A stretch of 5,468 bases of DNA from Porphyromonadaceae bacterium UBA7141 (GTDB lineage Bacteria; Bacteroidota; Bacteroidia; Bacteroidales; Muribaculaceae): contig DKWX01000051.1 of NCBI GenBank assembly GCA_002491945.1, positions 13,343-18,810 on the forward strand, given 5' to 3'. Shown in pieces: positions 1 to 4,628 of this stretch. The translations under genes were made by a program, and so were the position numbers. Each line of letters begins with the position of its first letter. Position 1 is the stretch's first letter. Below the pieces are notes generated by a model. That model saw nothing but the letters and a program-made list of their open reading frames with translations, ran no database searches and was not told where the DNA came from.

Positions 1-8
1 GTATAAAT

Positions 9-16
9 TAAATTTG
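9..16 (+). promoter_or_regulatory. Possible Bacteroidetes -7 box (TAAATTTG)
   Basis: The octamer fits the TAnnTTTG consensus for the Bacteroidetes primary sigma factor. Transcription would begin near position 22 and run into the non-coding stretch, ending at the terminator at 428-470. The -33 element would lie outside the window. The surroundings are AT-rich, so a chance match is quite possible. Confidence 0.22.
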
Positions 17-37
17 AACACTTGTTTTTTCGAATTA

Positions 38-61
38 AAAATATGTTAAACAACATATTTT
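38..61. terminator. AT-rich hairpin, possible bidirectional terminator
   Basis: AAAATATGTT (38-47) pairs perfectly with AACATATTTT (52-61) around an AAAC loop, giving a 10-bp stem. The stem has only two G-C pairs, but its A-run and T-run flanks resemble a bidirectional Rho-independent terminator. It could end a gene to the left of the window, or be an operator-like palindrome or a chance AT palindrome. Confidence 0.32.
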
Positions 62-311
62 AGCCCCAACAAGGAAGTATTTTTCGAAAATTTAGATTTT
101 TTTGAACAAATATTTGGTATTATGATGAAAATTTTGCAACTTTACGCCACAGAAACAAAAACACTCCTGATGCTTCAATATCTCACATCATTGAATCATT
201 AGGATAGTTGGCTTCCTTAAAACTGTGCGAACAGAATGCAGCCATCATCCAGTGGCGGAGGAGGAAGACCGCCATTAGAAGATGTTTGTTTGGTTGAATA
301 TTGGTACACAC

Positions 312-344
312 ACACTGATCGGGTGACTCCTTTGAGTCAAGTGT
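312..344. other. Bulged stem-loop in non-coding region
   Basis: TGACTC (324-329) pairs with GAGTCA (334-339) around a CTTT loop. Directly below it, ACACT (312-316) pairs with AGTGT (340-344), leaving a seven-base bulge (317-323) on the 5' side. That makes 11 base pairs in total. No T-run follows, so it is not a terminator. It might be part of a structured RNA, but no known class is recognised. Confidence 0.3.
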
Positions 345-427
345 AGAGAGAAACAGACGGTCTATTAGTCATCCGGCGGACCAGATGGCGGAAGTGGAAT
401 GCCGTCATCCCGCTTAAGGAGCCACCC

Positions 428-470
428 AAAAAAGCGGCGCTTCGAGATGAAGCGCCGCTTTACCTTTTTA
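428..470. terminator. Strong bidirectional Rho-independent terminator
   Basis: AAAGCGGCGCTTC (431-443) pairs perfectly with GAAGCGCCGCTTT (449-461) around a five-base GAGAT loop, a 13-bp GC-rich stem. Read on the minus strand, the stem runs straight into six T residues (A-run 428-433). That is an ideal terminator about 80 bases past the stop of the secreted-protein gene. On the plus strand it is followed by a looser T-rich tract (about 461-477), so it may also stop rightward transcripts from 1-427. Confidence 0.88.
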
Positions 471-543
471 TTATTTTCTACTTTTTGATAAACAGCCGCC
501 GCCTTATGCCACCGGGGCATCAGCGACTGTTGCGCGCATCAGA

Positions 544-2070
544 TCAGCGCACCATCACCTTGACAGCCTTCGAGGGTGTAACCACTACGTACACACCGGC
601 TGCAAGATTCTCAGTACCAACGGCTGAGCCGTTGAGGCTGAATACACGTGACCCTGCGGAAGCCACGATGCTGCTGCCCTCCACACGTACCTCAGACTCG
701 CCGAATACAACTTCTTCGACACCGGATATATTAGTGCCCTTCACCTTAAGATTCTTGATCTCCCATGTGCCGGCTGACGCCGCAGTCGATGTGTAGTGGA
801 AACCGAGCTGAATCTTCTTGCCTGACCAGTCGGCCAGAGCGGCCTCGCTGTCGATAAATGTCCAGCTGTTGCCTGCGGGAAGTTCAACATCCACCTTTGT
901 CCATTCGCCCTCTGCCTCGCGCACCATTACAGAAACCTGGTCGGCTACGGCACCTGTAAACTTATTGGCAGCCTGCGAGAATGTGAGTGCGACGTTTTCA
1001 AAGTTTGTGAGGTCGATTACGGGTGACATAGCCCATGCGTCGGTAGTAAAACATGTTTCATCCTTGAATGCGCTCGCGCAAAGACCATATTTCTCAGCCC
1101 AGTACCATACGTATGTCAGTCCTTCGGGGAGTGTGCCGTCGTTGAGAGTCCAGTCTTCGCATCCTGTGCCGGGCACTGTCAGACCAAAGTAGGCAACGTT
1201 GGGATCGGTAGTGGGGTCAACGGGTTTCTCACCTTCCCAGTAATACCGATCGACACTTTTCAAACCGGTCACGCCGAAGTACTTCTCGCGCACACCGTGC
1301 ATGGCAACGGTTCTGCCGAGGTTGGCGGGATTGTCCTTAAGATTGAGGGCCGAGCGCACATCGCCTATGGGAAGCTGCACGGCAACGCAGGATGCCACAT
1401 CTTTCACATCAGCCGAACCGGCAATCAGAATGTTGGTGGCAGATACTTCCGAACCCTCGGGGGCCGTAGCGCCGAACACCGCGCCATCAATTGACTTGCC
1501 GTCGACATAACCTACAATCACACCCTCTAACCAGCAGTCCTCCACGGTAGCTCCATCTTCGCCATAGGTGAGATAGTCGGCCACGTTGAGGGGATTGTAG
1601 ATTGTGCCGCGCTTCTCTTCGGGCACTTCGGGTGCCACGGGAGCATCACCCACCCACGCATAAGCGGATACTGACTTCAGGCCGTTGACACCGAAATACT
1701 TGGTGTTGGATGCGGTGAGAATCACCTGATGACCCAGATTCTCCGGATGACCGGAAGGGCTGAGCGCTGTGCGGATCTCGCCTGAAGGAAGCTGCACGGG
1801 GAGACAGTACTCGATGTCGGTCTCTGTGCTTGAAGATGCCAGAATCAGATTAGAGGTAGTGGTGAACGGAGCCTGGAAACGGGCATCAGATTCCCAAGAT
1901 GTGCCATCTACCACACCTACGATATAACCCTTCACTACCACATCAGTGGCCTCGGCGGGAGTGCCGGCCTCAATCAGGTCGTCGACCGACAGAGGATTCT
2001 CAACTGTACCGGCTGCGAAAGCCATGCCGGCGATGCCGCAAAGCATCATTGTAAGTAAAGACTTTTTCAT
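544..2070 (-). CDS. Secreted protein with two DUF6359-like domains, a beta-sandwich module and a C-terminal tail
   Basis: Exported protein of unknown function, 508 residues. Residues 1-19 are a type I signal peptide: a KK start, a hydrophobic core and AFA before the likely cleavage. There is no proper lipobox at Cys11. Residues 21-139 and 155-278 are two tandem copies of one domain. Both share a G-T-x-x-N-P-L opening, a GYIVG/GVIVG strand followed by VDG, a VQLP strand, an NLG turn and a KYFGV.GLKSV ending. I match this to the Bacteroidetes DUF6359 family, probably an OB-fold. An acidic, proline-rich linker (140-154) separates them. Residues 291-446 form a beta-sandwich module of the jelly-roll or choice-of-anchor J style, with a SWTFIDS stretch at 402-408 and GTWEIKNLKVKG at 434-445. 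Residues 450-508 resemble a Bacteroidetes C-terminal secretion or sorting tail ending GVYVVV...VMVR. The start at 2070 gives the signal peptide directly and has no Shine-Dalgarno, as is usual in this phylum. The gene stands alone and ends at the terminator at 428-470. Export is well supported; a binding or adhesion role is inference. Confidence 0.88.
   Translation of the reverse strand: MKKSLLTMMLCGIAGMAFAAGTVENPLSVDDLIEAGTPAEATDVVVKGYIVGVVDGTSWESDARFQAPFTTTSNLILASSSTETDIEYCLPVQLPSGEIRTALSPSGHPENLGHQVILTASNTKYFGVNGLKSVSAYAWVGDAPVAPEVPEEKRGTIYNPLNVADYLTYGEDGATVEDCWLEGVIVGYVDGKSIDGAVFGATAPEGSEVSATNILIAGSADVKDVASCVAVQLPIGDVRSALNLKDNPANLGRTVAMHGVREKYFGVTGLKSVDRYYWEGEKPVDPTTDPNVAYFGLTVPGTGCEDWTLNDGTLPEGLTYVWYWAEKYGLCASAFKDETCFTTDAWAMSPVIDLTNFENVALTFSQAANKFTGAVADQVSVMVREAEGEWTKVDVELPAGNSWTFIDSEAALADWSGKKIQLGFHYTSTAASAGTWEIKNLKVKGTNISGVEEVVFGESEVRVEGSSIVASAGSRVFSLNGSAVGTENLAAGVYVVVTPSKAVKVMVR
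1237..2010 (-). repeat. Tandem intragenic domain duplication
   Basis: The segments coding for residues 21-139 (1654-2010) and 155-278 (1237-1608) are diverged copies of one domain. Matching landmarks occur in the same order: GTVENPL and GTIYNPL, GYIVGVVDG and GVIVGYVDG, SNLILA and TNILIA, PVQLPSGEIRTAL and AVQLPIGDVRSAL, KYFGVNGLKSV and KYFGVTGLKSV. Each copy has one cysteine just before the VQLP strand (Cys89, Cys228). The DNA has diverged strongly while the protein pattern is kept, which points to an old duplication under selection. Confidence 0.85.
2014..2070 (-). other. Signal peptide coding segment
   Basis: Residues 1-19 have a lysine pair at 2-3, a hydrophobic core with several Leu, Met and Ala residues, and an Ala-Phe-Ala motif at 17-19 that fits signal peptidase I. 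Cys11 is preceded by MML, which does not fit a lipoprotein lipobox. Confidence 0.8.
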
Positions 2071-2133
2071 GTCGTTAGAATTATTTGTTTATTTTGATTC
2101 GAATTGATAAGCAAATGCCCTATTCGACAAGAG

Positions 2134-2169
2134 CATATTCTCCCATATTCATCCATATTTATCATATGC
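2134..2169. repeat. Phased CATATTC direct-repeat array
   Basis: CATATTC begins at 2134 and 2144, CATATTT at 2154 and a weaker CATATGC at 2163. The first three copies are spaced exactly 10 bases apart. As 10-mers they are CATATTCTCC, CATATTCATC and CATATTTATC. On the minus strand the unit reads roughly GATGAATATG. The array lies 64-99 bases upstream of the secreted-protein start. One-turn spacing suits a cooperatively binding regulator on one DNA face, or bent DNA. It could be chance in an AT-rich region. Confidence 0.5.
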
Positions 2170-2226
2170 CGGAGCATTCTAAACGTCAAAGTTCCAAAAA
2201 AAATACTCTTGCATAATGATTATCTG

Positions 2227-2234
2227 CAAAAATA
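2227..2234 (-). promoter_or_regulatory. Possible -7 box for the secreted-protein gene (TATTTTTG)
   Basis: On the minus strand this octamer matches TAnnTTTG. It is the only exact match between the gene start at 2070 and the divergent box at 2239. A start near 2220 would give a leader of about 150 bases that includes the phased repeat array. No good -33 element is visible at the usual spacing, so support is weak. Confidence 0.22.
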
Positions 2235-2238
2235 GTTA

Positions 2239-2246
2239 TAAATTTG
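2239..2246 (+). promoter_or_regulatory. Possible -7 box for the sirtuin gene (TAAATTTG)
   Basis: An exact TAnnTTTG match upstream of the sirtuin gene. It would start transcription near 2252, leaving a leader of roughly 150 bases. A TTG at 2209-2211 is too far away (27-base spacer) to be a standard -33 element. The box is five bases from the divergent minus-strand box, so the two promoters may compete. Confidence 0.35.
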
Positions 2247-2358
2247 GGAATCGGGAGAAAAAACGATGTAAAAAATTCAAAAAAAATCGTCGGTATCACC
2301 CCGCTCCAACTTTCCCCTCCTCTTATCTCAAAAAAACACACCCTCGCCAAGCCACTTC

Positions 2359-2397
2359 AAGAGTCGGCCCGGCGTAACATATTTATAGGAGACTCTT
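2359..2397 (+). promoter_or_regulatory. Shine-Dalgarno of the sirtuin gene, bracketed by an inverted repeat
   Basis: AGGAGA at 2387-2392 lies eight bases before the ATG at 2401 and is a strong Shine-Dalgarno, unlike the starts of the other genes here. AAGAGTC (2359-2365) is the exact reverse complement of GACTCTT (2391-2397). Pairing them would tie up the last two bases of the Shine-Dalgarno and close a 25-base loop next to the start codon. This could tune translation, but the 7-bp stem with a long loop is modest and may be chance. Confidence 0.45.
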
Positions 2398-2400
2398 ATT

Positions 2401-3102
2401 ATGTCAAAACCAATACTGGTGGTATCCACCGGAGCTGGGATTTCGGCCGAAAGCGGCATTCGCACCTTTCGCGATGCCGACGGACTCTGGGAGAATTATC
2501 CGGTGATGGATGTAGCCTCAGCCGATGGATTCCGCCGCGACCCGGCACTCGTGCATAAATTCTACAACGAGCGCCGCCATGCCCTGCTTCAGGCTGAGCC
2601 AAATGCCGCCCATCGTGCGCTGGCGGCTCTGGAGAAGGACTATGATGTGTATGTCATCACCCAGAACGTCGACGACCTGCATGAACGCGCCGGCTCAAGC
2701 CGCGTGATGCACCTGCACGGCGAACTGATGAAAATACGCTCCGTGAGCGACCCCGACTACATCGAACCCCTTGATGCCGCCCACCTCGACACCACACCTC
2801 AGACTCGCGGACGCAGGGGCGACCTGATGCGGCCCCACATAGTATTCTTTCAGGAACCGGTGCCGATGATCGAGGCAGCCGTCGACCTGGTGCGCCGGGC
2901 CGATATATTCGTTGTGATCGGCACATCGCTCGTGGTCTATCCGGCGGCAGGACTCATCAATTGCGTGCGTCCGGGCACTCCAATTTACTATATAGACCCC
3001 AATCCTGCCGCCACACACGGTCTGCCGAATCTCACCGTGATAAAGGCGCCGGCCACGAAAGGGATGGAGATACTGACTGAAAAACTTACTGCAAAACAGT
3101 AG
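2401..3102 (+). CDS. cobB: NAD-dependent protein deacylase, class III sirtuin (CobB/SIRT5 type)
   Basis: Cytoplasmic sirtuin of 233 residues. The family removes acyl groups from lysines using NAD+, releasing nicotinamide and O-acyl-ADP-ribose. NAD-binding motifs are TGAGISAESGI (10-20) with FRD (23-25), TQNVDDLHERAG (87-98), GTSL (174-177) and VYPAAGL (179-185). The catalytic histidine is His106 in HLHGEL. Tyr55 and Arg58 form the Y-x-x-R pair which in CobB and SIRT5 recognises succinyl, malonyl or glutaryl groups, so an acidic-acyl deacylase is likely. The only cysteine is Cys188, so the usual four zinc ligands are missing; the small zinc module (about 110-141) is reduced to a cysteine-free linker. 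From memory, other Bacteroidetes class III sirtuins also lack them, so this is not evidence of a dead gene. The common WFGE motif reads FFQE (149-152). The start at 2401 follows a good Shine-Dalgarno and puts the NAD motif at the expected distance. It probably has its own promoter and is not clearly cotranscribed with the genes to the right. Confidence 0.95.
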   Translation: MSKPILVVSTGAGISAESGIRTFRDADGLWENYPVMDVASADGFRRDPALVHKFYNERRHALLQAEPNAAHRALAALEKDYDVYVITQNVDDLHERAGSSRVMHLHGELMKIRSVSDPDYIEPLDAAHLDTTPQTRGRRGDLMRPHIVFFQEPVPMIEAAVDLVRRADIFVVIGTSLVVYPAAGLINCVRPGTPIYYIDPNPAATHGLPNLTVIKAPATKGMEILTEKLTAKQ

Positions 3103-3127
3103 TTTCTGTTGTATAACATATTTTTTT
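3082..3127 (+). terminator. Weak candidate terminator after the sirtuin gene
   Basis: AAAC-T-TACTG (3082-3091) can pair with CAGTA-GTTT (3097-3105) with one bulged T, forming nine pairs over the stop codon. A small second hairpin (3107-3118, TGTT with AACA) is followed by a run of seven T residues. All stems are AT-rich and the T-run is not directly adjacent to the longer one, so read-through into the ferredoxin operon remains possible. Confidence 0.28.
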
Positions 3128-3153
3128 ACTCCCTCTATACGCCGCAAAACGTG

Positions 3154-3161
3154 TATATTTG
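3154..3161 (+). promoter_or_regulatory. Likely -7 box of the oxidoreductase operon (TATATTTG)
   Basis: An exact TAnnTTTG match in the 129-base gap between the sirtuin and ferredoxin genes. Transcription would begin near 3168, giving a leader of about 64 bases. No clear TTG -33 element lies at the usual spacing; the region there is a T-rich run. Position and orientation fit a promoter for the four-gene operon. Confidence 0.55.
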
Positions 3162-3175
3162 TGGAAAGTAACATC

Positions 3176-3244
3176 ATGGAAAACATGGCAGCAATCCTTA
3201 AAACTGCCAAGTATTTAAAAATTAATCAAGTATGGCAAAAATAA
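3176..3244 (+). CDS. Possible 22-codon leader ORF overlapping the ferredoxin start
   Basis: An ATG at 3176, just after the predicted transcription start, opens a 22-residue frame with lysines and hydrophobic residues. It ends in TAA at 3242-3244, 13 bases inside the ferredoxin gene in another frame. Translation could couple to, or compete with, the ferredoxin start at 3232. There is no Shine-Dalgarno and no recognised family. It may simply be a chance frame in the leader. Confidence 0.2.
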   Translation: MENMAAILKTAKYLKINQVWQK

Positions 3245-3462
3245 AAGGTGCCGTCACAGTCAACGTCGAGCGTTGCAAGGGGTGTAACCTCTGTGTGGTG
3301 GCATGTCCGACAGACACTCTGTCGCTTCAGGCTAACGAGGTCAACGACCGCGGTTATCACTATGCTTACATGGCCAATCCAGATGCATGCATCGGTTGCT
3401 GTTCCTGCGCTCTTGTATGCCCGGACGCTTGTATCGAAGTATATCGCGTGAAAGTGGACTGA
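3232..3462 (+). CDS. 2-oxoacid:ferredoxin oxidoreductase, ferredoxin-type (delta) subunit
   Basis: A 76-residue 2x[4Fe-4S] ferredoxin, the electron-transfer subunit of the oxidoreductase encoded downstream (called KorD or VorD-like in other systems). It passes electrons between the catalytic alpha-beta core and soluble ferredoxin. Two classical cluster motifs are visible: C-x-x-C-x-x-C-x-x-x-C-P at Cys15, Cys18, Cys21 and Cys25, and the same pattern at Cys53, Cys56, Cys59 and Cys63. Cys57 and Cys67 are additional. The 28-residue spacing between motifs contains a short insertion (about 33-50), a pattern often seen in oxidoreductase-linked ferredoxins. The gene is first in the operon, 52 bases before vorB. 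No Shine-Dalgarno is visible. The start at 3232 is the only ATG in frame ahead of the first cluster. Confidence 0.93.
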   Translation: MAKIKGAVTVNVERCKGCNLCVVACPTDTLSLQANEVNDRGYHYAYMANPDACIGCCSCALVCPDACIEVYRVKVD

Positions 3463-3514
3463 CCCCACGCACACAGATCCTTAAATAAAACCTTGAATTA
3501 ACATTACACCGAAT

Positions 3515-4597
3515 ATGAAAGAAGAGGTAAGACTCATGAAGGGTAACGAGGCCATCGCCCACGCTGCAATCCGCTACGGCTGCGACGGCTACTTCGGCTA
3601 CCCCATCACACCCCAGTCGGAAGTGCTGGAGACACTCGAGGAACTCATGCCATGGGAGACAACCGGCATGGTAGTGCTTCAGGCTGAATCGGAAGTTGCA
3701 GCAATCAATATGGTCTATGGCGGCGCTGCATCCGGCAAAGCCGTGATGACCTCATCATCCTCCCCGGGCGTCAGCCTCAAGCAGGAGGGTATCTCATATA
3801 TAGCAGCCGCATCTCTGCCGGCTCTCATCCTCAACGTAATGCGCGGTGGCCCGGGCCTTGGCACAATCCAGCCCTCGCAGGCCGACTATTTCCAGGCCAC
3901 AAAGGGTGGCGGCCACGGCGACTATCACCTCATCGTGCTCGCACCCTCTACGGTGCAGGAAATGGTGGACTTCGTAGGTCTCGGCTTCGACCTGGCATTC
4001 AAATACACCAACCCCGCCATGATTCTTGCCGACGGCATCGTCGGTCAGATGATGGAGAAGGTGGTGCTCCCGGAGCAGCGTCCCCGACGCACGGAGGAGG
4101 AAATCCGCCGGCAGTGCCCCTGGGCCGCCGACGGCCGCAAGGGAGCCCGCAAACGCAATGTGGTGACCTCGCTCGAACTTGAGTCTGCCCGCATGGAAGA
4201 AATCAACCATGTTCTCCAGGCCCGATACCGCGAAATCGAAAAGAACGAGACCCGCTGGGAAGAAATCGATGTGGAAGACGCCGATTATCTTATCGTGGCT
4301 TTCGGATCTATCGCACGTATCTGCACCAAGGCCAAGGAAATCGCCGCCGAAAAGGGTATCAAGGTGGGCATCGTGCGCCCAATCACCCTCTGGCCCTTCC
4401 CGACAGAGGCTATCGCCCGCGCTGCCGAAGGCAAAAAGGGTATCCTCTGCGTAGAGCTCAACGCCGGACAGATGATCGAGGATGTGCGCCTCGCAGTCCA
4501 CGACAATCTCCCCGTAGAGCATTTCGGCCGACTCGGCGGTATCATCCCCAGCCCCGACGAGGTAGTGAAGGCCCTCGAAGAGAAAATCATCAGATAA
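3515..4597 (+). CDS. vorB: 2-oxoacid:ferredoxin oxidoreductase alpha subunit (VorB/KorA family)
   Basis: Alpha subunit, 360 residues, of a four-subunit enzyme that oxidatively decarboxylates a 2-oxoacid with CoA and ferredoxin, or runs in reverse. The N-terminal pyrimidine-binding-type domain (about 8-180) carries GYPITPQSE (28-36), an acidic QAESEVAAINMV stretch (56-67), TSSSSPG (79-85) and RGGPGLGTIQPSQ (110-122), all typical of this family. The C-terminal transketolase-C-like domain (about 255-360) starts with the hydrophobic strand DYLIVAFGS and includes a GIVRPITLWPFP segment. A charged, helical-looking stretch (about 185-250) links them. Similar genes are annotated as 3-methyl-2-oxobutanoate dehydrogenase subunit VorB, but 2-oxoglutarate is also plausible; sequence does not decide the substrate. 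An internal ATG at 3536 (Met8) has GAGG eight bases upstream and could be the real start. The beta gene follows after 31 bases. Confidence 0.93.
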   Translation: MKEEVRLMKGNEAIAHAAIRYGCDGYFGYPITPQSEVLETLEELMPWETTGMVVLQAESEVAAINMVYGGAASGKAVMTSSSSPGVSLKQEGISYIAAASLPALILNVMRGGPGLGTIQPSQADYFQATKGGGHGDYHLIVLAPSTVQEMVDFVGLGFDLAFKYTNPAMILADGIVGQMMEKVVLPEQRPRRTEEEIRRQCPWAADGRKGARKRNVVTSLELESARMEEINHVLQARYREIEKNETRWEEIDVEDADYLIVAFGSIARICTKAKEIAAEKGIKVGIVRPITLWPFPTEAIARAAEGKKGILCVELNAGQMIEDVRLAVHDNLPVEHFGRLGGIIPSPDEVVKALEEKIIR

Positions 4598-4628
4598 AAG
4601 CCACCCCACCTAACTTCTGACTCCAACA

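Larger units (their letters stand above)
1..427. other. Left non-coding stretch, no convincing gene
   Basis: This stretch has no ORF of normal gene length on either strand. The first 160 bases are very AT-rich, while 240-420 is much richer in G and C. What can be seen inside is a TAAATTTG box (9-16), an AT-rich perfect hairpin (38-61), a bulged stem-loop (312-344), a pair of diverged GC-rich segments (about 243-276 and 365-409), and two short plus-strand ORFs of 26 codons (122-202) and 36 codons (236-346) without a recognisable ribosome binding site. A small RNA, a small-protein gene or gene remnants are all possible. I recognise no family. Confidence 0.5.
2071..2400. other. Divergent intergenic region between secreted-protein and sirtuin genes
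   Basis: This 330-base AT-rich region separates two divergently transcribed genes and must hold both of their promoters. It contains a 10-bp-phased CATATTC repeat (2134-2169), overlapping -7-like boxes for each strand (2227-2246), several long A-runs (about 2196-2203, 2270-2275 and 2279-2286) and, at its right end, a Shine-Dalgarno sequence flanked by an inverted repeat. A 104-codon ORF starting at 2244 runs into the sirtuin gene in another frame and looks spurious. Confidence 0.7.

Noticed and set aside
122..202. 26-codon ORF in the left non-coding region
   Set aside because: Too short, no ribosome binding site, no recognisable composition or partner; indistinguishable from chance.
485..1192. 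Plus-strand frames of 103 and 124 codons
   Set aside because: Both lie opposite the secreted-protein gene, whose signal peptide, repeated domains and terminator show the minus strand is the coding one.
2134..2169. CRISPR array
   Set aside because: The repeated units are 7-10 bases with about 3-base spacers, far too short for CRISPR repeats and spacers, and no cas genes are present.
2263..2290. ACGAT/ATCGT inverted repeat in the sirtuin leader
   Set aside because: Only five pairs around an 18-base A-rich loop, so a stable structure is unlikely.
2244..2558. 104-codon plus-strand frame running into the sirtuin gene
   Set aside because: It begins in AT-rich promoter sequence and overlaps the sirtuin N-terminus in a different frame. 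The sirtuin motifs and its Shine-Dalgarno decide in favour of 2401.
2695..3210. 171-codon minus-strand frame opposite the sirtuin
   Set aside because: Antisense to a gene with all sirtuin motifs; its composition (many His, Arg, Gly) looks like a reverse-frame shadow.
3794..4609. 271-codon open frame on the minus strand opposite vorB
   Set aside because: It is fully antisense to a clearly recognised gene, has no family resemblance, and is the usual by-product of GC-rich third codon positions.
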